This document shows, one piece after another, positions 7,688-16,942 of a stretch of 58,421 nt of DNA. This DNA comes from Selenomonas ruminantium subsp. ruminantium ATCC 12561 (GTDB lineage: Bacteria > Bacillota > Negativicutes > Selenomonadales > Selenomonadaceae): positions 1 through 58,421 of the forward strand of contig NZ_AUJE01000028.1 of the NCBI RefSeq assembly GCF_000424065.1, in the 5' to 3' direction. Under the pieces are notes generated by a model, which searched no databases, was not told the DNA's origin, and was given only the letters and a program-made list of their open reading frames with translations. Position numbers and translations under genes: made by a program. The number at the start of each line of letters is the position of its first letter. The first letter of the stretch is position 1.

Positions 7688-9890
7688 ACCAAAAAAACGT
7701 GAAGATAAGAGAGAACAAAATATAATTGATGAAAATCCTTTTGCAGCTGCTTTTCGAAAAAGTGGATTGGCTAATGAAGAACAGTTGGAAAGTGCCAGGC
7801 ATGACAACGCTTCAAGGGAACAAGCACGTGCCCAACAAAACCAGAGAAAAAATATGACTTTGAGTCAACGGGGAAAAGCGGGAAAGTCGGGAAAGTTTAT
7901 ACCAACTCCCAGCGTGGCAGGCAAAATATATGGGCAGATAAAAAATATCTCTGCGGCCACGGTTCCTGCAGATATTGCTACAGCTCCCTATAATTTCATT
8001 CCTCTGCCGGAAAAAGCATTGTCGTCTGAACTAGGGGAAAAGATTGGCAATATATTGATAGAGGATAATCATTGGAAAGAGAAATTGTCTAAGGAGGAAC
8101 AGAGTGCATTGCGCGATTTGTTCCATGACTTTCGTTTTTCAGGAGATCGTTATAGTGGAGAAATTGAACTTAACATAAAAGCACTTACCTCGTTATTTAT
8201 TGGAGGCAATGAGAGTGGTGAAACGTTTGCTCCTGCTGGCTCACCAATGATTCCTGGAAGCAGTTTGCGTGGAATGGTTAAGAATCTATTCCAGATTATT
8301 ACATGTGGTGCATGGGAAAAAGGTGAAACTCTTACAGGGAATCATCCTTATTATAGATGTCTTATTGCATCTAATCGTGCACCACAAAATAAAATCCTGA
8401 ATGAATTATATAAGGATCGTATGACCAGTACGGAAGATGGTAAGGTCAAGAAAGTAGCTAAACCAGGATTTTTAGTCAAGATAGGGACAAAATATCGTAT
8501 TTACCCAATTATCGAGGACAAAGAGCATTCTATTGTTATTAAAGAGTATAAAGAAAAGTATAGGGCAGATATTTCTAAATCCCTCGTTCGTTGGGATGGT
8601 GAAAGAGCGTATGTGCAGGTAGGGCTGATTTCTGCCAAATCAAGAAACAATCTCAAGAGTAAGGATGAGATTGAACAATTCATGCGAGTGACACCTGCCG
8701 AAAAACGTAAGGATATTGGCAAACAGTATTATCGTTATATGAATGTTAATGAACTTAACAAGGCCAAATACTTTGAAGTGCCAGATGATGTAATCGAAGA
8801 ATATAAAAATGATAAAAACCGTGGCGGTGTAAATTTGCTCGATGGCAGCAGTAAAAAATATATTGAAGGTAATATGCCGCAGAGTATTGCTGGTTTTAGC
8901 GAATCTTACAAATATATTGTTCCCTGTTATTATCTCTTGGAAAATGGTGTGGTGACTAGTTTTGGGCATGGGCAGTCATTCCGAGTGGCTTATCGGAATT
9001 CTATTATGGATGCCATTTCAAGTGAATTGACCAAGCCTGTGGTCGATTTTGCTTCTGCTGTATTTGGACGGAGTCTTAGCGCAGCATCATGGGCTAGTCG
9101 AGTGGCCTTTGACGATGCAAAACTGATATCAACTCATCGAAATGACGAAAAAGCAAAAGCTAGGGCCTTAATGAATCCTAATCCCACATCTATCCAGCTT
9201 TATTTGAACCAAGACAGCAAGGAGTCTTTATTGCATTGGGAAAGCAGCAATGCAAGAATTCGTGGCTATAAAATGTACTGGCATAATCCAAAGACAACTT
9301 GGAAAGCATCGCCGCAGGAGATTGAACAGATAGATGGGAAAAGAGATGAACAAAAAGGTGGTATACTAAAAAATATACAACCTCTTGCCAAGGATAGTGA
9401 GTTTAAGGGTGCAATTCGCTTTAAGGAGTTGACAGCCTGTGAGTTGGGAGCGTTATTGAAGGTTTTCCATGTATGCCCTGAAGGGCAACCGGCTTATAAA
9501 ATTGGTATGGGAAAATCGATTGGCCTTGGTAGTATAGAGATAAAGACTAAGCTGCAATTAGAGAATGGCAGCCGTTATACACAACTGTTGGATAATGATT
9601 TTCTGCATAATTCATTGACGGAGGAATCAAATCCAGATAAGTTCATACGTGTTTATGAGGAATATGTATCCCAGCAGAGCATGAATGCTGTGTACAAAAA
9701 AACAATTAAGACGTTAGGTTTGATGCTAGACTATCGCAATACGGAACTTCCTTATTGGGCCGATGCCGTTGCTCCTATAGATGGTTCTACCAATAATCAA
9801 AATCAAGATAATGTGGATAAACGTTTTGAATTACGTTCGATATTGCCTGATGTTGAGAAAGTTATTGAACGCGCGGAGAAACCGATGTAA
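7680..9890 (+). CDS. Large RAMP protein, TIGR03986 type
   Basis: The 736-aa protein has a charged, disordered N-terminal tail (first ~90 residues), then ATAPYNFIPLPE, which I recognise from the TIGR03986 CRISPR RAMP family. A RAMP core follows, with GSPMIPGSSLRGMVKN near residue 190, FRVAYRNS near 440, and a late GMGKSIGLGSIEI glycine-rich loop. Such proteins accompany Cas10/Csx10/Csx19 in III-D loci and probably form part of the backbone. The start overlaps csx19 by 8 bases behind GGGAGG. Sequence after the stop is a cas6 relic, not a continuation of this gene. Confidence 0.82.
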   Translation: MAKPKKREDKREQNIIDENPFAAAFRKSGLANEEQLESARHDNASREQARAQQNQRKNMTLSQRGKAGKSGKFIPTPSVAGKIYGQIKNISAATVPADIATAPYNFIPLPEKALSSELGEKIGNILIEDNHWKEKLSKEEQSALRDLFHDFRFSGDRYSGEIELNIKALTSLFIGGNESGETFAPAGSPMIPGSSLRGMVKNLFQIITCGAWEKGETLTGNHPYYRCLIASNRAPQNKILNELYKDRMTSTEDGKVKKVAKPGFLVKIGTKYRIYPIIEDKEHSIVIKEYKEKYRADISKSLVRWDGERAYVQVGLISAKSRNNLKSKDEIEQFMRVTPAEKRKDIGKQYYRYMNVNELNKAKYFEVPDDVIEEYKNDKNRGGVNLLDGSSKKYIEGNMPQSIAGFSESYKYIVPCYYLLENGVVTSFGHGQSFRVAYRNSIMDAISSELTKPVVDFASAVFGRSLSAASWASRVAFDDAKLISTHRNDEKAKARALMNPNPTSIQLYLNQDSKESLLHWESSNARIRGYKMYWHNPKTTWKASPQEIEQIDGKRDEQKGGILKNIQPLAKDSEFKGAIRFKELTACELGALLKVFHVCPEGQPAYKIGMGKSIGLGSIEIKTKLQLENGSRYTQLLDNDFLHNSLTEESNPDKFIRVYEEYVSQQSMNAVYKKTIKTLGLMLDYRNTELPYWADAVAPIDGSTNNQNQDNVDKRFELRSILPDVEKVIERAEKPM

Positions 9891-10138
9891 AGTCTGCTGG
9901 AGGAGAAATTAGCTGCTGGGAGCCATAATGTACAGGTTAAAGGCAAATTTAGACGTGAGAACATGGATTCCCGTTACCTTTGCCGGAACTGGTATTTGGC
10001 TCCCTGGCAGGAAAATGGCGTCAGATATTCCTGATACTGGCATACTATGCAGATTTTGCTGGTGCAGGAAAAATTACTGGACGAGGATTTGGAAGGCTTG
10101 TTACCAGTTGGCAACAACTTGGAGGAAAAAATGGATAA
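9891..10138 (+). pseudogene. Decayed second cas6
   Basis: Frame +2 reads FPLPLPELVFGSLAGKW, then YYADFAGAGKITGRGFGRL. These are the two conserved C-terminal blocks of Cas6 (compare YPWPLPEFVFGSLADKW and AYAEFSGVGRWTAHGLGQV in the intact cas6 at 316-1131). About 60 residues that separate the blocks in the intact protein are missing. Upstream (NVQVKGKFRRE) the similarity moves to another frame, so there is also a frameshift, and no start is present. The two copies are clearly diverged, so this is an old paralogue or a gene from another source. Its tail supplies the GGAGG of the next gene. Confidence 0.8.
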
Positions 10139-10517
10139 TGCAATATTTATAAATCATACCAATCATCCATCTGCAAGATGGTCGGAACAACAAAAAAAGG
10201 CTGCGTTTGTCTATGGAGAGATTAAAGATATTCCTTTTCCGCTTATCCCTCCCGAGGAAAGTTCGGAAAATATCAGAGAATTAGCCATAAAAATGGCAAA
10301 GACGATAGCAGACATGAACCCTAAAGCAGTGTTGTGTCAAGGTGAATTTAATTATGTATTTTGTTTGGTCGATGCATTATTGTCGCAAGGAATAAAGGTA
10401 ATGGCAGCTTGCAGTGAAAGAATTGTACGCGAATGGACAGACGAAAATGGTGAACAGCATCGTGATGCGGTTTTTCAATTTCAGCAGTACAGAGATTATA
10501 TAAGGGCAAAAAAGTAG
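10131..10517 (+). CDS. Small CRISPR-associated protein, family unnamed
   Basis: A 128-aa protein starting at ATG 10131, six bases after GGAGG (10121-10125). Visible blocks are INHTNHPSARWSEQQKKAA, YGEIKDIPFPLIPPEE, VLCQGEFNYVF, ACSERIVREW and a final QFQQYRDYIR. The alternating strand/helix pattern, a CQGEF turn and the ACSER motif suggest a small Rossmann-like fold, as in Csx15/Csx20-type accessory proteins. Its place between a type III effector and two CARF RNases suggests cOA binding or turnover (ring-nuclease-like). This is conjecture; I do not recognise an experimentally studied member. Confidence 0.65.
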   Translation: MDNAIFINHTNHPSARWSEQQKKAAFVYGEIKDIPFPLIPPEESSENIRELAIKMAKTIADMNPKAVLCQGEFNYVFCLVDALLSQGIKVMAACSERIVREWTDENGEQHRDAVFQFQQYRDYIRAKK

Positions 10518-10529
10518 AGAAGATAAATT

Positions 10530-12260
10530 ATGGAAAGAAATATAATGATTGCTTTTGTCAGTCTTGTTAATGGATATTCACTACAGAATCCCATTCATTA
10601 TCCTGACATTATGGGAGAGCCATACACAGCCATTCAAACGAATGAATCTGCTGTGGTTTGGATAAAAAGATGGCTAAAAAATAAACCGTTAGATAAGTTA
10701 TTTTTGATTGTCAGTAAGACAGTAAAAGAGGATTATATTTCAGATGATACTGAATTTGGTCGTGTAACACATAAAGAATTTTTAGAGAAACGTCTTCTAC
10801 TAAACTTCCCTGATTTGGAAGGGAAGTTTCAGTATTTTGATTATTCAGAAGGAATGGAGATTGATAATAGCGATGTTGCGCAACAAGAGTTAGGACAAAA
10901 TCTCTTAGAAGTTGCAAATATTTTCCAAGGAATACAAGCCTATATGGATAGCAATAAGGAAGATATAATAAATGTTCATGCAGATATGACTGGTGGCATG
11001 AGACATGCTTCTATGATGATGTTATCTATTATGCAGTTACTTAAATATAATGGAGCAAAAATATGTGAAGTATTGTATTCGGATCAGAAAAAGAAGCAAG
11101 TATATCAAGCAAACTCTATTCAGAGAATGTTTACACTGATAAATGGTGCGGATGAATTTTCACGGTTTGGTAGTGTAAATGCAATCATGGAATATTTTGA
11201 ACCCAATAAGGAAAATTTAAGTGGTCCATTAACGGAACTATTAGAAGCTATGCAGCATTTTTCAGATTCCATTAAGATATGCAGCACAAATGCAATTTTA
11301 GATGAAGTTAAAAATTTAGGAAATAAAATAGAAATTTTTCAAAAAACAGGCGGAGAAACATTAGATGAAAAAATCTTTAGTCAAATGATTACGACGATAC
11401 AAAAAGATTATGATACTTTACTAAAACCGAATGTTAATCAAATCGATATTATAAAATGGTGTATAAAGAAAGAATTCTGGCAGCAGACTCTGACATTATG
11501 TACAGAATGGCTACCAGAATTACTAGTTGATAAAAAAATAGCGTTTACTGATAATAAGGTTGTTATCGATGCTTGCGAAAAAGAAGGCGAAGGAATGTCG
11601 CGAAGCTGGAAACAAGATTTTATCATGACGTATAAAGGTATCAGCCAAAAAGAGAAAATAGCTCCTATTCGTAACTGGCTGAAACTTACTGCTTATAATA
11701 TCCCCAATAAAACAGAGATAGAGCGGAATTTAAAAAAATTCCCGCGATTAATGAGCATACTGTTAGAGTATATCAATTGTCAAAAAGAATATTATAAATT
11801 ACAAAGAAATATAAGCGATTTAAACAATTTTTCTAATACGTATAAATCACTTTATAAAGCATTAAATAAAATATATAAAAAATATGCGCAAAATAATAAT
11901 TACAAAAAAACATTTGCATCTTTTATCACTGGAATGGATTATCAAAAAATACAAAAGGAAATAAGTGAATTATCACACAGTGATTTTTGGGATCTGCTTG
12001 AAATAGAAGAGCCTAAGCCAATTCTTAGAGGTTCAGATAAGTGGAATAATCGATGTATTGATTATATGAAAATGATGGAAGATAATATTTTGTGTTCAAA
12101 ATGTGCTTCGCCTATGGAAATGATGGAATTCTTGCATGACTATCACGAAATAAAGGAAATTAGAAATACCATCAATCATGCATCTAAAGAGGATAAATAT
12201 GATATAAAAAAGATATCGAATAAAATTTCCATGTATTTAGATAAGTTAAGTATGTGGTAA
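10530..12260 (+). CDS. CARF-HEPN ribonuclease (Csm6/Csx1 group), copy 1
   Basis: A 576-aa protein with an N-terminal CARF domain (FVSLVNGYS first strand; HADMTGGMRHAS motif near residues 150-161) and a C-terminal HEPN RNase motif RNTINH (545-550, R-x4-H). Family knowledge: cyclic oligoadenylate bound by CARF activates the HEPN site, which then degrades RNA non-specifically. The middle is a long helical segment. It lies directly after the small accessory gene and shares its CARF layout and mid-region (IKWCIKKEFWQQTLTLCTEW) with the next gene, showing tandem duplication. Confidence 0.85.
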   Translation: MERNIMIAFVSLVNGYSLQNPIHYPDIMGEPYTAIQTNESAVVWIKRWLKNKPLDKLFLIVSKTVKEDYISDDTEFGRVTHKEFLEKRLLLNFPDLEGKFQYFDYSEGMEIDNSDVAQQELGQNLLEVANIFQGIQAYMDSNKEDIINVHADMTGGMRHASMMMLSIMQLLKYNGAKICEVLYSDQKKKQVYQANSIQRMFTLINGADEFSRFGSVNAIMEYFEPNKENLSGPLTELLEAMQHFSDSIKICSTNAILDEVKNLGNKIEIFQKTGGETLDEKIFSQMITTIQKDYDTLLKPNVNQIDIIKWCIKKEFWQQTLTLCTEWLPELLVDKKIAFTDNKVVIDACEKEGEGMSRSWKQDFIMTYKGISQKEKIAPIRNWLKLTAYNIPNKTEIERNLKKFPRLMSILLEYINCQKEYYKLQRNISDLNNFSNTYKSLYKALNKIYKKYAQNNNYKKTFASFITGMDYQKIQKEISELSHSDFWDLLEIEEPKPILRGSDKWNNRCIDYMKMMEDNILCSKCASPMEMMEFLHDYHEIKEIRNTINHASKEDKYDIKKISNKISMYLDKLSMW

Positions 12261-12290
12261 TTAATAGATAACACGAAAGGATGGTTAAAA

Positions 12291-14156
12291 GTGAAGCAAC
12301 ACATAGTACTAACATTTTTAAGTATGATAAGAACAACAGCGGTTTCTAAAGAGGAGAAAGATACGCGAGTTGCTGATGAAACGTTATATGAAAATATAAA
12401 TGGTGAGGGAACACGCACCACAAATGAATCTGCTTTAAGGTATCTGTTACAGGAATATAATGGGGAGAAAATTGCTAGAATATTTGTTTTTGCTTCGAAT
12501 GCTGTAAGGGATAATAAATTTGCTTTTTTTTCAAAAGAATATAATAAAAAGCTAACACATTTAGACTACTTTCGTGAAAGAATGAGAAAGTTTATTCCCT
12601 ATATAGATGAGTGCATGCCAGAAAGTGCAATCTTCCCTTATGACGAAAATGGTACAATAAATGATGCATTACGTAGTGTAACAAAGATGTCTCAGTGGAT
12701 AGAGTCATTTAAGAAAAAGTATGAAAATGATGATGTGATGTTACATGTTGATTTGACGGGAGGAATGCGTTCCGTCAATATGATGATGTTGGATGTAGTT
12801 CGCCTTATGGAATACAACGGAGTTAATAAAGGATATTTACTTTATTCTAATTATAATAACTCTTCGAGAAAAGGTAAGGTAGAGAAATTAGATAGTATAT
12901 ATAACCTCTTTGGACTGATATCAGGAGCTGAAGAATTTATTCGTTTTGGCAGCACAAAGGCCTTTAAAGATTATTATGGTGATGGTCACCATAATGTTTC
13001 TCCACAACTGAAGCGCTTGCTTGAAGCTATGGATTGTTTTGCTGAGGAGATAAAACTGTGTCATTATGGACAACTCGAAGAAGCGATTATAAACCTGCAT
13101 GATGCTGTCCATGATTATGATGTGCAAAATAGTGATGATGTGGATGAACTGTTAATGGGTAGTTTAATTGACCGTATTCGCTATGAATATCATAATTTGA
13201 TAATAGATAGAAAACTTGATGATTTAAAGATTATTAGATGGTGTCTAAAAAATGGATATATGCAGCAAGCAATGACAATATATACGGAGCGTATTCCTGA
13301 ATACATAGGAGAGAATAATTTAATTTATTTAGATGAAGAAAAAAGAGATAAATTAAATATATTAGTAAAAAAAGACAAGATGAAGCGTAATTTATGGTTC
13401 TATTTATTAAATGAATGTGATAAAGTGTGTGAGAGTATAGGTGAAAAAATAATTGTTAATGATAAACCCAAAAATATTGTAATAGACGAATTTGACAAAC
13501 GTGAAGCAATTGTATCATCTGCTATCAATAAATTTTGTAAATCAGTTAAGCGTGATTTTATTACGCAGATAATAAAAAAGACCAGTGATTTTGATTTTGA
13601 CGCTTGGTTAGATAAGAATATGATGCAATTGCAAAAAATGAATATGAAGCTAACGGAGGAAGATGTTGATACATTGCGTAGTCAATGTGAAGCGTTGATA
13701 AAAATAAAGAACGATCCGAGTATCCTTTTGGATATTGACAATGCGGATATTTATTCATTGCACAAACTTATAAATAAGCAAAGAAAAGCATTGCTCGAAC
13801 TAAATAAGGGGTATATGCGATTTAAAATGATTAGTACATATATCAATAATGCTTCTGTTGATGAAATAAAAGAAGTATTCCCTATGCCAAAATCGGCGAT
13901 AGAATTAGAGGAAGAATATCCTTTGGCAATGAAGGAATATTATATGATTCAGAATAATATATTTTCTCCTACTATAGAAATAAATAAATTTTTAAGCATT
14001 ATGAATCGATATATACGCATAAAAGACGAGCGTAACCATAGCAACCATGCCAAAAAAAATATAAGTGATTTCACTAGTGCGGAAGAGTTAAAAAATTTCA
14101 TATTTCAAAGTTTAGATGAAATAGAAAATGTAATGACAGAAATTAACGATGTATAG
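12291..14156 (+). CDS. CARF-HEPN ribonuclease (Csm6/Csx1 group), copy 2
   Basis: A 621-aa paralogue of the preceding gene. The CARF motif HVDLTGGMRSVNMMM is at residues 153-167 and the HEPN motif RNHSNH at 581-586. A shared block IRWCLKNGYMQQAMTIYTER matches the mid-region of copy 1. The start is GTG behind AAAGGATGG. The gene converges on, and overlaps by 14 bases, the minus-strand WYL gene. Two diverged effectors could answer different cyclic oligoadenylate sizes or form heterodimers; the sequence alone cannot decide. Confidence 0.85.
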   Translation: MKQHIVLTFLSMIRTTAVSKEEKDTRVADETLYENINGEGTRTTNESALRYLLQEYNGEKIARIFVFASNAVRDNKFAFFSKEYNKKLTHLDYFRERMRKFIPYIDECMPESAIFPYDENGTINDALRSVTKMSQWIESFKKKYENDDVMLHVDLTGGMRSVNMMMLDVVRLMEYNGVNKGYLLYSNYNNSSRKGKVEKLDSIYNLFGLISGAEEFIRFGSTKAFKDYYGDGHHNVSPQLKRLLEAMDCFAEEIKLCHYGQLEEAIINLHDAVHDYDVQNSDDVDELLMGSLIDRIRYEYHNLIIDRKLDDLKIIRWCLKNGYMQQAMTIYTERIPEYIGENNLIYLDEEKRDKLNILVKKDKMKRNLWFYLLNECDKVCESIGEKIIVNDKPKNIVIDEFDKREAIVSSAINKFCKSVKRDFITQIIKKTSDFDFDAWLDKNMMQLQKMNMKLTEEDVDTLRSQCEALIKIKNDPSILLDIDNADIYSLHKLINKQRKALLELNKGYMRFKMISTYINNASVDEIKEVFPMPKSAIELEEEYPLAMKEYYMIQNNIFSPTIEINKFLSIMNRYIRIKDERNHSNHAKKNISDFTSAEELKNFIFQSLDEIENVMTEINDV

Positions 14157-15393
14157 AAATTGAATATTTACGTAATATTTCTTGTAAGTCATTTTTCATA
14201 CGCTCACGTAGACCGTCTTGGCCAGGAAGTATCTCGGCCCATGGCTGAATACTCCAAAGCCAAGGATAAAGTTTAAGTGGATCTGATACTGAAATAGAAC
14301 AAATAAACGCAGAATCTTCTTCAAAAACTATTTGAAAATTATAGGGAGCAAGGGCATATTCACGACAAGTGCGCTCTTGCTCATTTTTATATGTTATACG
14401 TAATCGTAATTCTTGCGTATGCTCTTTAGATGAAGATTTTTTATGAGGAATATTTTTTTTGACAATAACTTTTACGATTTTGTCGATGCGTAGAGAAACA
14501 CGTTCAGAAGATTTTTTATAATGTATTTTTTCTGCAATTAGGTACTGCCTATTGTAATCATAATCTGTATGAATAGCTATAGGAGCTACAGTTATATCAG
14601 GCCTTTTATCCCTTTTTATGCATAATATTTGTTTTTTGTTAATGGCAGTGATAATTGCTAAAATTATATCATCGTCAAGAATTCGAATATAAGAATTGTT
14701 TTTGAACTGGAAAAAGGAATCCTTGTAAGATTCCTGAGGATGGATTTCCAATAGATTTTGAGTAAGTAAATATCCTGGTGCAGATAACAATCCCACATTT
14801 TTATAAAAATTGATAGCCGTAATTAGATAGTAAGTATCTTCATGGGAAAGTTCGTTTAATACTTGCGGAATTAAGGTGTAGCATATTTTCTTTCCATTGT
14901 AGTTTTTTTTCAATAATCCAATTTCAGTTAATTCATTTACTCGCCGTCTAATCAATTGTTCTATGTCTGTATTTTCTATATCATCAGAAGCCGGTTCGAA
15001 ATACATGAGTTGGTCATGTAATTGATTCACGATTTCAGTTAGTGATAGAGGCTTAGTTGCTTTGGCAGTTATTTGCAACAACAATATACTGTGTAAACAG
15101 GAATCTGGTAATATGGTTTTTAAAAAAAATGAATTAACCAGATAATTTTGCTGACTAATGTATGGATTCACTCGGAAGGTTATATGTGTATGTCTTTTGC
15201 GTCTAGATTCCATTATATTTTGCTTTGGAATAAAAAAACGCATTTGACGTAGTTCGTCATCATAAGTGCGTTCTTTTATTCCAAAAAGTTGAAATAATTT
15301 TCTGTGATAGCATCCGTATGATATGATACGAAGAAAAAGCCGTAAATTGGAATGGCTTTGATTAAATTTATTAATGGTTTTTGTCAAATTCAT
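14143..15393 (-). CDS. WYL-domain regulator, downstream member
   Basis: A 416-aa protein: helical N-terminal region with a winged-helix-like stretch (residues about 90-160, RRRVNELTEIGLLKKN), then a WYL-type beta barrel (ILCIKRDKRPDITVAPIAIH, DYDYNRQYLIAEK) and a WCX-like C-terminal segment ending in DGLRERMKNDLQEILRKY. WYL proteins sense ligands, probably nucleic acid or nucleotides, and often control CRISPR and other defence loci. Its start overlaps the end of the upstream WYL gene by 23 bases, so the pair is co-transcribed. It converges with the second CARF-HEPN gene. Confidence 0.78.
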   Translation of the reverse strand: MNLTKTINKFNQSHSNLRLFLRIISYGCYHRKLFQLFGIKERTYDDELRQMRFFIPKQNIMESRRKRHTHITFRVNPYISQQNYLVNSFFLKTILPDSCLHSILLLQITAKATKPLSLTEIVNQLHDQLMYFEPASDDIENTDIEQLIRRRVNELTEIGLLKKNYNGKKICYTLIPQVLNELSHEDTYYLITAINFYKNVGLLSAPGYLLTQNLLEIHPQESYKDSFFQFKNNSYIRILDDDIILAIITAINKKQILCIKRDKRPDITVAPIAIHTDYDYNRQYLIAEKIHYKKSSERVSLRIDKIVKVIVKKNIPHKKSSSKEHTQELRLRITYKNEQERTCREYALAPYNFQIVFEEDSAFICSISVSDPLKLYPWLWSIQPWAEILPGQDGLRERMKNDLQEILRKYSISIHR

Positions 15394-16342
15394 CTAAATT
15401 CCCCTCTTGTGTTTGAAGATAAATGTTTTGCATTTTTAAGATGTTTGATATTATTTTTTGGCGAATATCTTCGGGAGATTGCACAACTACAGAAACGCCA
15501 AGACTTTGTATTTTTGATATAACATCATCTTCATCAAATTTGTAGTATTGTATAATGAATATATATTTTTCGTTACTGTCAATATGCGTTTCCTTATCAT
15601 AGGTACTAAAAAGAAATAAACATCGTTCTACTGAGTTGCGCGTAGGCGTTAACTCTAATGTAACTTGCTTCTTATTTTGCTCAAGATATGTAAGTATTTG
15701 TACTGATGTTTCAGAGGAGATTCTTTCTAAAGTTTTGAATAAATGAATATTCTTATTTAAATGGATTTTTAAAACTTTTTTGTGTTTTTCTTCCCAAGCA
15801 ATTAGACTGTATAGTCCTGTAGCGAGGTCGTATTCCAATCTATATGGAATAATATATTGGTGTTTATCGATGATTAGAGCTGTTTTAGATGAAAGCGCGT
15901 TAATGATTGTTCGAAGAATAGGTTTTATTTCTGAATCGCTGTGTGGCCTTCCATGCCAAACTGATTTGTTATATAAAGGAGTGACATTTTTTAAACGATT
16001 AATCAAATTATTACGCAGTTCTTCTGGTAATATAAAATCAAAGTTGTCATCTAGCAGCATACTTTTTAACCAAGCCAGTTCGGTATCAGTAACCAGCGAT
16101 GGTACGGGAGCAGTTATACAAATAGAAGCAGGTGAATTCGGAGATTCGAATTGAAAAACCTTATCAATTATTGCTAGTTCACGTTCATCTTCAGGAGCTT
16201 CATTATATTGAAATTCTGGGATTTCTTTTATACGTTGTTGTATTTCCTGCTTTGTGATTTTTTTTCCAGCATAGATTTCATTTATGATTTGACAAAGCAG
16301 ATGAAATAAAGGATTGCTAGTTCGGTTGAATAGTTCTTTCAT
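15371..16342 (-). CDS. WYL-domain regulator, upstream member
   Basis: A 323-aa protein from MKELFNRTSNPLFHLLCQI, chosen over an ATG five codons earlier that lacks better spacing. A short helical N-terminal region is followed by a WYL-like core (TALIIDKHQYIIPYRLEYDL, GLYSLIAWEEKHKKVLKI) and a WCX-type C terminus (VQSPEDIRQKIISNIL). It has no obvious DNA-binding wing of its own, so it may work with its partner gene, which it overlaps. Likely role: transcriptional control of the type III locus or sensing of its signals (inference). Confidence 0.75.
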   Translation of the reverse strand: MKELFNRTSNPLFHLLCQIINEIYAGKKITKQEIQQRIKEIPEFQYNEAPEDERELAIIDKVFQFESPNSPASICITAPVPSLVTDTELAWLKSMLLDDNFDFILPEELRNNLINRLKNVTPLYNKSVWHGRPHSDSEIKPILRTIINALSSKTALIIDKHQYIIPYRLEYDLATGLYSLIAWEEKHKKVLKIHLNKNIHLFKTLERISSETSVQILTYLEQNKKQVTLELTPTRNSVERCLFLFSTYDKETHIDSNEKYIFIIQYYKFDEDDVISKIQSLGVSVVVQSPEDIRQKIISNILKMQNIYLQTQEGNLDEFDKNH

Positions 16343-16521
16343 AGATGATATCTCCAAACAATTTTATAAATTTTTTTACGTTTTACCATACAATATATAT
16401 CATTCATTAATTTCGCTTAGCCTATTGAACTGTTGTAAAACGCAGCTCAAATGGAAGTGAAGGGGATTTTAGGTTAGCAGTTGCCAATACCATCTAAGAT
16501 ATGTAATTTCCATATAAAATC

Positions 16522-16863
16522 TTGTTTTCCTGCTTTTCTAATCAATTTAAATGGAAAAAAGGCGGCGTTCTCACGCCGCTGATTCTTTCTTCGTCGAATC
16601 GGAACCTGATGGGGCGCATTTCCCGCAATGGCATCCGCTCCATTATGAACAAGGCGCTGACTGCTTGCGATTTGAAGCACCCCGGCTACTCCTGTCATGT
16701 CTTTCGGCACAGCTGCGGCACAAATTTATACAAAGAAACCAAAGACTTGCGACTGGTGCAGGATACGCTTCGCCATCGAGACCCTAAAGTAACGGCCCGC
16801 TATGCTCATGTAGTAGATCGGCTGGACAAAAGATATACAGCCAAACTTGTACCACATGAATAA
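16522..16863 (+). pseudogene. Tyrosine recombinase/integrase, C-terminal remnant
   Basis: Residues from about FKWKKGGVLTPLILS through GRISRNGIRSIMNKAL and CHVFRHSCGTNLY, then LRHRDPKVTARYAHVVDR, show the catalytic H-x-x-R, H and Y of phage-type integrases. The N-terminal DNA-binding domains and the first catalytic arginine are absent. It marks the boundary between the CRISPR locus and the inositol island and may be the relic of the element that delivered one of them. Confidence 0.82.
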
Positions 16864-16876
16864 TCGGTGTTTGTTT

Positions 16877-16917
16877 ATGACAAAACCGCTGCCTTTTAAA
16901 GACAGCGGTTTTGTCAT
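16877..16917. terminator. Bidirectional hairpin terminator
   Basis: A 15-bp perfect stem (16877-16891 with 16903-16917; core GACAAAACCGCTG) with an 11-base loop and T/A tracts. It closes the integrase remnant on the plus strand and the transporter on the minus strand. Confidence 0.75.
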
Positions 16918-16942
16918 TTTGTGGTTTGAGCGTGAAACAATT

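Noticed and set aside
9928-10152. 74-codon frame after the large RAMP
   Set aside because: It is a different frame from the Cas6-like sequence and has no start signal.
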